Assembly: GCA_027306915.1 (NCBI GenBank)
Contig: DAHUYW010000027.1
Coordinates: 1-51,956, forward strand
Direction: 5' to 3'
DNA from: Spirochaetales bacterium
Lineage (GTDB): Bacteria > Spirochaetota > Spirochaetia > DAHUYW01
DNA length: 51,956 nt
In this document: positions 42,316-51,840 of the stretch, in pieces
Layout of the letters: the number at the start of each line of letters is the position of its first letter
How positions within the stretch are numbered: the stretch's first letter is position 1
Notes under the pieces: model-generated
Seen by the model: only the letters and a program-made list of their open reading frames with translations
The model's database searches: none
Told to the model about the DNA's origin: nothing
Translations under genes and position numbers: made by a program

Positions 42316-45051
42316 ATGCGCCGCGACAATCCGATCGAAGAGGTGCAGTCCGGTGCTCTGCGCGAAGGGCCCCTCGCCCTTTCGCTCGGCGCAATTCATG
42401 ATGAGATGGCGCCGCTCGTCGGGGGCAAAGCGCTGAATCTCGGGCGCCTCCTGCGGTTTGGCCACCCGGTTCCCGAAGGGTTCTGTCTGACAACCGCGGC
42501 CTACCTGCGGGCGACCCTGCCTGGAGCGCTCGATTCGCTCGTGGAACAGCTCGCCGGGGTCGCCTCGGGCGAGTTTGACCGGCTGAGCCGACTTGCCGCC
42601 CTCATTCGTCAGGCCATCCTCTCGACCACCCTGCCCGAGGAGGTCGCCGCAGCGCTCTCGCGCGCCTACGATTCGCTGGGCCAGCCCGCGCCTGCGGTCG
42701 CGGTGCGCTCCTCGGCCACTGCGGAGGACCTGCCGGGGGCAAGCTTTGCGGGACAGCAGGATAGCTTTCTGAACGTCGTCGGCGCGGTCCAGGTCGCCGA
42801 CGCGGTGCGGCGCTGCTGGGCCTCGCTGTGGAGCGACCGAGCCGTGGCCTACCGCGCTCAACGCAGGATCGACCAGCGCAGCGTCGCGATCGGCGTTGTC
42901 GTACAGCGGCTCGTCCCTGCGAAGGCTTCCGGGGTGCTCTTTACGGCCGATCCGATAAGTGGGAGCAGGCGCCGTGCGGTTGTGGATGCGACGCCGGGAC
43001 TGGGCGAGGCGCTCGTCTCGGGGGCGGTCGTCCCCGATCACTTCGTGGTGGGCTTCGAAGGGGCGAGCCTTCTCGAGGAGCGCCTCGGAAGCAAGGCGGT
43101 TGTCTCGAGGCCCCTCCCAACAGGCGGCACCCGCACGGCGCCGGAAGATCGTTTTCACCCCGGAGCTTGTATCTCCCGGGACGAGCTCTACGCGCTCGTC
43201 GCCGCGGGGCGGTCGATCGCGGCGGATTTCGGCTCTCCCCAAGACGTGGAATGGGCGATCGACGAAGAGGGCAAGGTGTGGATCGTCCAGGCGCGTCCGA
43301 TCACTACACTTTTTCCCCTTCCCGCCGGGGCTCCGAGCTCGGCCGCCGATCTGCGAGTCTACTACTCCGTGAACGCCTCGCAAGGTATGGAGCGCCCTTT
43401 CACCCCGCTCGGAGGCTCGCTCTTTCGCCTCTTTGTCTCCTCGGTGGCCGCCTGCTTCGGTTTTCCGCCCGCCGAGGCTTCGGCCGGTCCCGCGTTCCTC
43501 ACCGAAGCTGCAGGGCGCCTCTATCTCGATGTGACGAAGGCGCTACGCAGCGCGATCGGGCGCAAGCTCCTTCTGCAAATGGTGGGCGGGGTCCAGGCCC
43601 GTGCCGCGGCCTCCCTCGCGCACCTTGCGCGGGAGCCCGGCTTCTCCATCACCTACCGCTCGCCGCTTCCCTTCGTGCGCCGGGCTCTGTCGTTTCTTCT
43701 TCGATCGCGCCTTTCCCTCTACCTCCTTCAGTCGATAGCGCAGCCGGAAGGCATCCGCCTGCGCATCTGGCGGCTCCGAGTGGAGATCGCGGATGCGGCC
43801 TCGCGGCTCGAATCCCTGCCCGTCGAGGAGCGGCCGTCAGCGGTGGAGCGGCTCTTCTCGCCCGAGACCACGCTGCGCCTCCTCGGGATCATGCCGTCGG
43901 TCCTGCTTCCGAGCACGATCCTGCTCTCGCTGGCCCGCCGGTTGCTTCGGGGAGCGGCGACCGAGGAGGAGATCGAGACCTCCCTTCGAGCGCTTCCCGC
44001 AAACCCCACCACCCAGATGGACCTCGCGCTGTGGGAGCTTGCCGTGCTGGCACGCCGGGACGAGCGCCTTGCGCTGCGCCTGCGCTCCGCCCCCGCCGAG
44101 AGCCTCGCCCGGGAGTACCGCTCCGGGGGGCTTCCGGACTTCTTCGCCCGCGCGATGGATGAGTTCCTGCGTCTGCACGGCCATCGCTGCGCGAGCGAGC
44201 TCGATGCCGGCCTGCCGCGGTGGTCTGAGCAGCCGGCCCCTCTTTTTGAGGTGATAGCGGGCTATCTCCGCCATGGAGAGGCGATCGAGCGGCCCGACGA
44301 GCTTTTTAGCTCGGCCAGGCGGCGCGCCGAGGCGATGGTCGCCGAGCTTGCTGGGCGGGCACGGGGAGCCGGGGCGTCGGCCCTGGTGCGCTTCTGCCTG
44401 GAGAGGGTGCGCGCGCTCTCGGGCCTCCAGGAGGTGCCTCGCTCCTATATCGCCCTTCTCTTCGCCCACGCCCGGCGCCTCCTCGAGCCGGTCGGGAGGG
44501 CTCTCGTCGCCGCCGGGCTACTTGCAGAGGATGCGGATCTCGCATTCCTGAGCCTTCCCGAGATTCGGTGGGCTCTTCGCGGAAATGGGGTCGGTGAGCT
44601 GGTTCGCGAGCGCAAGTCGGCCTACGCGGCGGAGGTCGCCCGCCGCGGCCATCCCGCCGTGCTCCTCTCCGACGGGACCATTCCGGAGGCGGAGGCTCCC
44701 CGGAAAGGCTTGCCCGACGACGCCGGACTCCTTCCGGGAATACCCGCCTCGCGCGGAAGCTACGCCGGAAAGGCCCGGGTGATTCTCGACCCGGCCGGGG
44801 CGCAGCTTCTCCCCGGAGAGATTCTCGTTGCCCCCTCGACCGACCCAGGCTGGACGCCCCTGTTCCTCATCGCGGGGGCGCTCGTCATGGAGTCGGGCGG
44901 GCCCATGTCGCACGGGGCGATCGTCGCCCGCGAATACGGCATCCCGGCGGTGGTCGGCGTCGTGGGGGCGACTGCGCGGATCGCCGACGGCAGGGAGCTT
45001 ATCGTGGACGGGACCAACGGAACGGTGAGAATCGTCGGCTTCCCCGGTTGA
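42316..45051 (+). CDS. Rifampin phosphotransferase-like PEP-utilising enzyme
   Basis: This encodes 911 residues with the three-part layout of rifampin phosphotransferase (Rph) and PEP synthase. An ATP-binding PPDK-N region spans about 20-350 (GGKALNLGRLLRFGHPVPEGFCLT, AVRSSATAEDLPGASFAGQQDSFLNV, GVLFTADPISGSRR, QDVEWAIDEEGKVWIVQARP). A long central domain (about 370-800) follows. The C-terminal swivelling His domain has TDPGWTPLFLIAGALVMESGGPMSHGAIVAREYGIPAVVG, with the phosphorylated His near residue 863. The usual Rph length is about 870, so this fits better than PEP synthase (about 800, with a C-terminal PEP domain that is absent here). TetR regulation and a microprotein upstream fit a drug-inducible cassette. 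ATG 42316 has GGGAGG upstream. The substrate is inferred, not shown. Confidence 0.85.
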   Translation: MRRDNPIEEVQSGALREGPLALSLGAIHDEMAPLVGGKALNLGRLLRFGHPVPEGFCLTTAAYLRATLPGALDSLVEQLAGVASGEFDRLSRLAALIRQAILSTTLPEEVAAALSRAYDSLGQPAPAVAVRSSATAEDLPGASFAGQQDSFLNVVGAVQVADAVRRCWASLWSDRAVAYRAQRRIDQRSVAIGVVVQRLVPAKASGVLFTADPISGSRRRAVVDATPGLGEALVSGAVVPDHFVVGFEGASLLEERLGSKAVVSRPLPTGGTRTAPEDRFHPGACISRDELYALVAAGRSIAADFGSPQDVEWAIDEEGKVWIVQARPITTLFPLPAGAPSSAADLRVYYSVNASQGMERPFTPLGGSLFRLFVSSVAACFGFPPAEASAGPAFLTEAAGRLYLDVTKALRSAIGRKLLLQMVGGVQARAAASLAHLAREPGFSITYRSPLPFVRRALSFLLRSRLSLYLLQSIAQPEGIRLRIWRLRVEIADAASRLESLPVEERPSAVERLFSPETTLRLLGIMPSVLLPSTILLSLARRLLRGAATEEEIETSLRALPANPTTQMDLALWELAVLARRDERLALRLRSAPAESLAREYRSGGLPDFFARAMDEFLRLHGHRCASELDAGLPRWSEQPAPLFEVIAGYLRHGEAIERPDELFSSARRRAEAMVAELAGRARGAGASALVRFCLERVRALSGLQEVPRSYIALLFAHARRLLEPVGRALVAAGLLAEDADLAFLSLPEIRWALRGNGVGELVRERKSAYAAEVARRGHPAVLLSDGTIPEAEAPRKGLPDDAGLLPGIPASRGSYAGKARVILDPAGAQLLPGEILVAPSTDPGWTPLFLIAGALVMESGGPMSHGAIVAREYGIPAVVGVVGATARIADGRELIVDGTNGTVRIVGFPG

Positions 45052-45954
45052 GCGCGCCTTTTGCGGTGGGCGGCAGCTATCGAGGTGTCCCGCCGGGGAG
45101 GCGAGCTCGGCGCGGTCCGCTTCCAGCGCAACATGATGGGCGAGGACAGCGAAGACGGCAAGCCGACTATCGAGGCGAATCCCGGAAGCGAGTTCGAGCT
45201 TCCCTGCCGCCATTTCATCGTCGCAATCGGGCAGGACGCCGACTACTCCATCCTCCCCGAGGGCATTTCGGTTGGAGAGAGCCAGACGACGTCGAACCCG
45301 AGGCTCTTTGTGACCGGCGACTTCCTCACCGGAAGCCTCGACGTGATCCACGCCGTGGCCGACGACAAGGCGGTGGCCGACGAGATCGACCGCTTCCTCT
45401 CAGGCGAAGTGCGCAAGAAGCATCACGTCTCCATCGAGCTCATCGACGGCGAGACCGGCTGCTTTCGAGCGCACGTCCTCCAGAAGGCCCCGCCGATGCC
45501 GCTTCGCAGCGTGGTGGAGCGGGCGAGCGGAAACGCCGAGGTCGAGAAGGGGCTCTCCGACGGGGACACCCGGGTTGCAACGACTCGCTGCTATTTGTGC
45601 AACCACAAATTCGAGATCGATCAGGACAAGTGCATCCACTGCGACTGGTGCATCGACGTCTCGCCGCGCGACTGCATCAAGAAGGTTTCCCGCCTGTTTC
45701 TCGACAAAGACGGCGCCCCGAGCGACTACGTGCAGACCGACATCGCCCACGAGGCGACCTACATCTACATTGACAGCGATAACTGAATCCGCTGCGGCAA
45801 GTGCCTGCGCGTCTGCTCCACCGAGGCGAGCACGATGCGCAGGATGGAGCGCACCCCCTGCGCTGCGCATCACGCCGAAGGCCGCTCGATCGACTGGAAG
45901 CCCCTCCTCGAGTGCAAGGCCATGATAGAGCGGGCTGGACAGAAGAGGGTTTAG
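45052..45954 (+). pseudogene. Truncated GltD-like Fe-S oxidoreductase with internal TGA
   Basis: The frame starts at once after the phosphotransferase stop and is the C-terminal third of a GltD-like FAD oxidoreductase with added ferredoxin clusters. Seen are FIVAIGQDADYSIL, LFVTGDFLTGSLDVIHAVADDK, then the cluster region RCYLCNHKFEIDQDKCIHCDWCIDVSPRDCI. TGA at 45784-45786 replaces the first Cys of the last cluster. The frame continues IRCGKCLRVCSTEAST and on to TAG at 45952. The N-terminal FAD/NAD domain is missing, with no signal for a new start beyond TTG 45061. Truncation and the stop together mean decay. A selenocysteine reading of the TGA is considered in the findings. Confidence 0.85.
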
Positions 45955-46167
45955 GTAGGCCGGATGGGGCGCAGCGTCGACCAGCAGCAGCACTGTCGCC
46001 AACGGTGAGTGCGGCAGAGTAGAGGCGACCGCGGGCTGATTTCAATCGGCCTGAATCATGGGATTTTGTTTGAACTACGGATCGTCCGGGCGAAGCAGGT
46101 GGGTCGCGCAGATCGTCGCGGATAGAATGTTCGTGCGCCGGATCCTTTCCTCTTATCCGGCCAATTC

Positions 46168-46449
46168 GTGGTACGTCGCTCCTTCGTCTTTCCATTCTAC
46201 CGCGGACTCCATTTTGCACAACAGGAGGTCTATCCGCTCGCCTACTGTGGGGAGTATGTGGGGGCCTACATCGCGGACCTCGTCGTCAAGAGCACCATCA
46301 TCCTGGAGCTCAAGGCCGCTAGGGCACTCTCGCCAGCCATGGAGGCGCAGCTCATCAACTACCTAAAGCTCTCAGGTCTTCCGGTCGGCTACCTGCTGAA
46401 CTTCTACGGCGAGCGGGTGGAGTGGAAGCGGTTCGTGAATCAAAAGTAG
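46168..46449 (+). pseudogene. GxxExxY-domain fragment
   Basis: This encodes 93 residues from GTG 46168. From HFAQQEVYPLAYCGEYVGAYIADLVV through IILELKAARALSPAMEAQLINYLKLSGLPVGYLLNFYGERVEWKRFV the sequence matches the C-terminal two-thirds of the GxxExxY family. The N-terminal part that gives the family its name (Gly-x-x-Glu-x-x-Tyr) is missing and the first 13 residues are unrelated. No ribosome site precedes it. The family is often linked to mobile and defence regions, and here it borders a degraded helicase. The function of the family is not established. Confidence 0.75.
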
Positions 46450-46571
46450 TGTGACGCTAGGCGGGACGGCGGGGGCGCATCGGTCGTCACGACCAGTCGG
46501 CCGAGCTTTCGGCCGTGAGTGGCACCGAAATGAGCGGTACGGTGATTCGACGTCAGGACCTGTTACCTCTG

Positions 46572-47700
46572 TCAGTTTCCGGCCAGCTGCAAGAGCTTCC
46601 TGATATAGCCGTCGCCATCCGACTGAAACAGCACATGCCGCCTCTCAAACTCCGTCTTCGGAGCCTCCGGTGGCCGTCCTCGCCGAGATTCCACCGAATC
46701 TTTTCGTATTCGGTCCGCGAGACAATGAAAGCTTCGAGTCGAACATCGTGCTCGCCGTTGCGCCGCGCCATTTCGCTCTCGATCCGCCTGATCGTCTCGG
46801 CGAAGCGGAGCTTGCGATTCGCGAAGCCGTCCGACAGCTGGAGAATGCCCTTGGGGTCGATGAAGGCGATGGTCTGCCTCCGATCCCGAAGGAGCCACAT
46901 GATGAAATCCGGAAAGAAGTTACCCGCCTCGAAGAAGCCGACCCCCGTTCGGCTCGGATTGCGCAGGAGGAAGAGCTCACAGCCGGCAAGCAGGGGCGGT
47001 TCGGCGCGCGTCACCCGTTCGAGGTCCGAGACGAAGGAGAACTCGCCTGAGTTCAGGCCGGAAGGCGAGGCGTACAGCTCGCTTCGGTCGGTGGAAACGT
47101 AGAGGAGGGGATAGTAGAGGTGGCGGTCGAGCTTGATTGCGTGCAGCTTCCCGAAGCTCTTGACCGCCTCCGGAAGCGTCCAGCCCTCTTCGACCAGGTC
47201 GCGAAGCTCTTCGGCGACGGCCAGGTTAGAGCCTGCCGCCGTTGCGTCCCGTGCGACATAGATCGAGATCTTTTCCCGAACCCCAGGTCCTCCTCCTCGA
47301 GGGCTCGATAGATGCGGTACTCTGTTTCGAACTCCGCGCGCTCCATCGCGGCGAATTGGTCGAGGTAGGCCGAAAGGGCCCCGGCCATGATCCGATTCCC
47401 GGTCTCGATGGAGTCTGCATGAAGGAGCGAGAGAACCTCAGATTCGCATTCGATCGAGCACCACGAAGTTCGGGCGGAATCTCACGCGACTCCGAGGAGC
47501 GACACGACGGCGTCCGAGGTGGCACAAGAGTATCGTTGGAGCCGTCGATACTAGGGCTCGTTATCGATTGAATCGCCGCGTGATAGATGACGATCACCTG
47601 GAAGTCCTCAGGGCGGTTGTCCGGAAGGGCGAGCGGAATGCGCGGGACGTGGTTTCGAAAGGCCCGCTTCGCAGCGGGAGCCCGAGCTTGATCTGAGACT
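46572..47700 (-). pseudogene. Shattered restriction-type helicase, C-terminal part
   Basis: Recognisable pieces are spread over three frames. MAGALSAYLDQFAAMERAEFETEYRIYRALEEEDLGFG starts at 47388. The frame then changes and reads SNLAVAEELRDLVEEGWTLPEAV and SFGKLHAIKLDRHLYYPLLYVSTDRSELYASPSGL down to PLLAGCELFLLRNPSRTGVGFFEAGNFFPDFIMWLLRD and IAFIDPKGILQLSDGFANRKLRF. The ending (APKTEFERRHVLFQSDGDGYIRKLLQLAGN) is again in another frame. The PDF...DPKG spacing suggests a PD-(D/E)XK nuclease-like core as in Res-type enzymes. At least two frame changes are needed, so it is inactive as it stands. The upstream helicase motor is not seen, though a stretch like RIPLALPDNRPEDF near 47640 may belong. 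Confidence 0.7.
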
Positions 47701-47726
47701 CCGAGACATGGGAAGGAATGAATAGG

Positions 47727-47755
47727 TTGTGTTCTGGTCTCTCCTACGGTAGAAT
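47727..47755 (+). promoter_or_regulatory. Candidate promoter of the DUF499 gene
   Basis: TTGTGT (47727-47732) and TAGAAT (47750-47755) are separated by exactly 17 bases, 42 bases before the DUF499 ATG at 47798. A ribosome site is poor. Confidence 0.45.
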
Positions 47756-47797
47756 CGGTGTGATTGACGCAACCTATCCAGCTGAACGGGATGAATT

Positions 47798-50700
47798 ATG
47801 GCAGCAAAAATCCAACCGATTTACGAGCTATGCGTCCCTCGCAAGAGCGTGTTCGATCGTTCCCGAAAGGACGTCGTTCTGCAGCTTGGCGATCTTCTTA
47901 ACGGAACCCTCGGGGAGCGAGAAGCAGAGACTTTCTTCGCCGAGAACTTCGTGACCAATGGCCTCAAGAGCCTTGTGAACAAGACGTTCGAGCGGATCTT
48001 CGGCAAACGTGATCAAGCGGCTACCTTCCTCCTTTCACAAGCAATGGGTGGCGGCAAGACGCACTCGATGATCGCGCTCGGACTTCTTGCAAAGTACCCA
48101 TCCATCCGAAAGAAGATGTGGCCGCACCAGGACTTGGGAACCTCGGAGGTTCGTGTTATCGGCTTCGACGGTCGCGAATCGGACTATCCGTTCGGTCTCT
48201 GGGGGGCACTCGCCGATCAGGTGGGGAAAAAAGAGCTATTCAACAATCTGTACTCACCGCTTCAGGCCCCAGGCGTTACGAGCTGGATCAATCTGCTCCA
48301 GGGACCGCCGACGATCATACTCCTCGATGAGTTACCGCCGTACTTCGCCGACGCCCTTTCGAAGTCGATCGGTCAGTCGAATCTCGCTGCAGTGACGACA
48401 ACGGCAGTCAGTAATCTCATGGTGGCGGCCAACAAGGCTGAGCTTTCAAACGTCGCGATCGCTATATCCGATCTGTCGGCGACTGCCTACATGAATACCG
48501 GCACGGGGGTATTAGCGGCTCTGAATGACCTCGAGCAGGAGACGAACCGAAGCGCGCTGAATATCGAACCAGTCGCGACACAGGGCGACGAGGTCTTTGA
48601 GATTCTCAAGAAGCGTCTCTTCGAAAAGCTTCCCGGAGGAGGGGAGATTGATTCCGTAGCGACGGCATACGGCGAAGTCGTCAAGAAAGCGGCCCAGATG
48701 GAGCTTACGAACGTTTCGCCACAGACCTACGCCGGCGAGATACGGGATGCCTACCCATTCCACTTCTCACTCCGCGATCTCTATGGCCGTTTCAAGGAGA
48801 ATCCAAGCTTCCAGCAGACGCGTGGACTCCTTCGAATGATGCGGGCCATCGTCTCGAATCTCTGGGAGACGGAGAGAGCCAAACATCTCTATCTTATCCA
48901 CCCCTACGATATCGATCTCAACGACCCGGACGTGCACAGCGAGTTCGACCGAATCAATCCCTCTCTCAGCGAGGCGGTGAGGACAGATATCGCAAACGGT
49001 GGCGATTCCTACTCGGAACAGCTCGACAAGGAATTGAAGTCGAATGATGCCACCGACGCGGCGAAACTGATCTACGTATCCTCGCTATCAACAGCCCAGA
49101 AGGCAATCATCGGTCTTCGGGATATGGAGGTCGTCGCCTGGCTCTGCGCACCGGGTCGAACGCTTGAGCGTTTGATTACGGACGTCCTCGAGGTGCTACC
49201 CAACCGGGCGTGGTACCTCCACCTTTCGACTGACGGGCGGTTGTATTTCAAGAACGTCCAGAACCTCGCTGCGCGACTTTACGGAATGGTTCGAGACACT
49301 CCACGCGAAAACCGGGCACAGGAGCTTCGGAAGTATCTGAGCGACCTCTTTGAACCGCAGCTTCGCGATCTCTATCAGGAACTGTACGTTCTCCCGCCAA
49401 TCGATGAGATACGTTTGGCCCAGGAGAAGGTCGTTCTGATCCTTACTGAACCCTACACCGACGCGCGCCCGGATGAGCCTCTTCACCCTGAGTGGAGAAC
49501 CTTCTTCGAACAGCAGTCGCTGCAGAATCGAATGTTCTTCCTGACCGGAGATCGAGATCTCATGGAAGAGGTGTACAAGAACGCTGCTTACGTTCGGGCG
49601 ATTCGCGTTGTCCTCGACGAGCAGGAGCGCGAGGGAGTGTCGCCGAAGGATCCACAGGCGCAGGAAGCGCGCAAGAGCCGGGACTAGTATCTCGTTCAGT
49701 TGCGAAGCGCCGTACAGCAGACCTTCACGACCGTCGTCTACCCGTCGCATGGTCGGCTTCGAGCCGAGCACATCAACCTCAATTTCGACAGCAACCGCTT
49801 CGACGCGGAGCGGCAGATCCGGCGAACCCTGCTCGATAGCCAGAAGTTCTCGGAGGAAGGGGCGAACGACACCTGGGTCAAAAAGGTTCAGGATCGGCTC
49901 TTCGACGGCCAGAATCCGGCACCGTGGAACGAGATCAAGAAACGCGCGGCCATGAAGACCGAATGGCAGTTTCATCATTCCAACTTGCTCGAGGATATTC
50001 GGGAGTACGCGGAGCGTGTGGGAAAATGGCGAGCGGAAGCCAGCGCCGTACGCCACGGGCCGTTTCCTCTCGAACCCACATCGGTGGAGATCGTTCAGAA
50101 ATCGCTCGACGAAGAGAGCGGGGAGGCGATTCTCCAAATCATCGCCCAGGGGGGCTCGTGCGTCTTCTACGAAATCGGTAGGCGCACGCCGGACCTCTCC
50201 AGCAAGGAAGTGACCGCGTTTCAGGACTTCAGAACAAGGGAGCTCGCGCTCACCTTTCTGTGCGTCGACGACCAGCCGGGCGGCCGCCAAAGCGGACCGG
50301 CCAAAGAATGGCGGAACAAGATCGTCATCAAAGGACGGTTCTACGGACAGGGCAACGATGTCTTCTTTCAAGCGACCTCTATTCCGAAGGTTCCCATGCG
50401 CTATACGACCGATGGCAGCGATCCAGCGTCGAAGGGGACCCCCTACGCCGGCGATTTCCCTGTGCCTGCGGCAGCCAGTGTGATTCAGCTCTTCGCTGAG
50501 AAGGATGGTCTCCACGGCGCGGAGCAGTTCACGGTTCGGCGCGGCTCAACGGCGATCGATGCGGGGCGCCCGCTAACGTGGCGGTGCCGCAAGCGATTTC
50601 AGAATCTCAAGCCCTCGGAAGGCTTTCCTGGTCCTCGAGCGCGCGCATGAGTACGGCGCAACCCTTACCGACCTTTCGATCAACGTGGTGGCACCCGACA

Positions 50701-50912
50701 CCGGCGAGACGATCTACTACACCTTGCCGCCCGGTCAGTATCATTCGGCAGAGCGGATCACGGCACTGGCCGAGGCTCTCACGAAGCTCGTTCCGAACGG
50801 CCAATTGACAATAACGGTGGGCTCCATGAAGTTCAGCTCCGGACAAGGTCTGCTCGACTGGCAGCAGCGCGAGCGGCTCACGATCGAAGTGGAGCACGAG
50901 GTCAAGCAGTGA
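47798..50912 (+). pseudogene. DUF499 anti-phage-associated ATPase, interrupted twice
   Basis: The gene should encode about 1,035 residues, a predicted P-loop ATPase (COG1483) that occurs with DUF3780 and DUF1156 methylase in anti-phage-associated loci. Walker A is SQAMGGGKTHSMIALGLLAKYP (near residue 87) and Walker B is TIILLDELPPYF (about 173). The frame carries TAG at 49685-49687, after QEARKSRD. It then continues in the same frame as YLVQLRSAVQQTFTTVVYPSH. A one-base change between about 50577 and 50640 moves the frame, after which it reads DFRISSPRKAFLVLERAHEYG and ends EVEHEVKQ at 50912. TAG could derive from CAG (Gln). Without repair only the 629-residue N-terminal part with the ATPase would be made. 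The stop overlaps the next gene by four bases. Confidence 0.85.
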
Positions 50913-51496
50913 GCGAAGCCCTCGGCTTCGGGTTCACTCCCGAACGCACGACCCATGCGTTCGTCGTGCATTTCCCGTCGTCCCGGGGGCGGGAGGCGAC
51001 GATAGCGATCACCGAGGAGTTTCTTTGGAACGCGGAAATCTGCCACATCGAACGCCGGGAAAGCGGGTTCAACGATCCTGCCCTCAAGGTGCTTTTGCCC
51101 GCCGGAACCTGGAGCGAGATCGCCGATGAGGCTCGCTCGGAGTTCAATCGGAGGCTCATTCGCCACGGCGTGGCTACGGGGAAGTGGGCAAAGAGCGGGA
51201 TGACGCCTCTGGACCGAAACTTGGGCAAGGAGCTTGTGCTTCTCTGCTGGGCGGTCGAGGACTGCGACCCGGTCCTCATTCCGAACGCCGTTCGCAATTG
51301 GGTGGGCTTAAGCCCGGAGGAGCGGTGGTGGCTCTACACAATGACGGACGCTGCAACAGGACAGGCGATCGGCGGACGCAACAAGGGATGGCGCAAAGCG
51401 GTGCGCTTCGCACTTACCGAAAACCCGATTGCCGATTCGGTCATCAAGCGACGGGTGAGCGATTTCGAGCTGACGCTCTTCTCCGACTCGGAATGA
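50909..51496 (+). CDS. DUF3780 anti-phage-associated protein
   Basis: This encodes 195 residues that look like the DUF3780 family, found between DUF499 ATPases and DUF1156 adenine methylases in defence loci. Landmarks are LGFGFTPERTTHAFVVHFP, EEFLWNAEICHIERRESGFNDPALKVLLPAGTWSEIADEARSEFNRRLI, GKWAKSGMTPLDRNLGKELVLLCWAVEDCDPVLIPNAVRNWVGLSPEERWWLYTMTDAATG and RNKGWRKAVRFALTENP. The start GTG overlaps the DUF499 stop by four bases, so the two are translationally coupled. Biochemical function is unknown. It appears intact, which suggests that the upstream interruptions are either recent or sequence errors. Confidence 0.85.
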   Translation: MSEALGFGFTPERTTHAFVVHFPSSRGREATIAITEEFLWNAEICHIERRESGFNDPALKVLLPAGTWSEIADEARSEFNRRLIRHGVATGKWAKSGMTPLDRNLGKELVLLCWAVEDCDPVLIPNAVRNWVGLSPEERWWLYTMTDAATGQAIGGRNKGWRKAVRFALTENPIADSVIKRRVSDFELTLFSDSE

Positions 51497-51513
51497 CGTG
51501 AGATACTGCCCGT

Positions 51514-51840
51514 ATGCATGGTGCAAGAATAGAGGAGGGGGTGGTTCGGGAGTTCGGGGATACTATCCGCTCTCTTCTTGGCCATAGCCTGAAAGAGATG
51601 TGGCTTTTTGGCTCACGAGCGCGCGGTGACAACCATGCCGATTCGGACTACGACGTTCTCATCGTAGCGGACGGAAAGAAGGCCGAGTTGCGCGAGCTTG
51701 TGGCCGCCGCGGAGAACGAGATCATGCGAAGCAGTGGTGAGATCTTCGCAAGTGTGATCTACACGAGCGAAGAGTGGCGATGGGCACGGAATACTCCGCT
51801 TGGAATCAATGTCGAAGGCGAGGGGAGACGCATCGCATGA
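51514..51840 (+). CDS. Minimal nucleotidyltransferase (MNT antitoxin)
   Basis: This encodes 108 residues of the MNT family. The nucleotidyltransferase motif LFGSRARGDNHADSDYDVLIV holds the Gly-Ser and two metal Asp, and a third Asp/Glu may be in EIFASVIY. In HEPN/MNT pairs the MNT adds AMP residues to the HEPN RNase and silences it. The stop overlaps the next start (ATGA), typical of such pairs. It follows the DUF3780 gene by 17 bases and may be part of the same transcript. The TA role is inferred from the pair. Confidence 0.9.
   Translation: MHGARIEEGVVREFGDTIRSLLGHSLKEMWLFGSRARGDNHADSDYDVLIVADGKKAELRELVAAAENEIMRSSGEIFASVIYTSEEWRWARNTPLGINVEGEGRRIA

Noticed and set aside
46515..47102. Plus-strand frames opposite the helicase remnant
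   Set aside because: Minus-strand fragments match a Res-type C-terminus; the plus frames are Ser/Arg-rich shadows.
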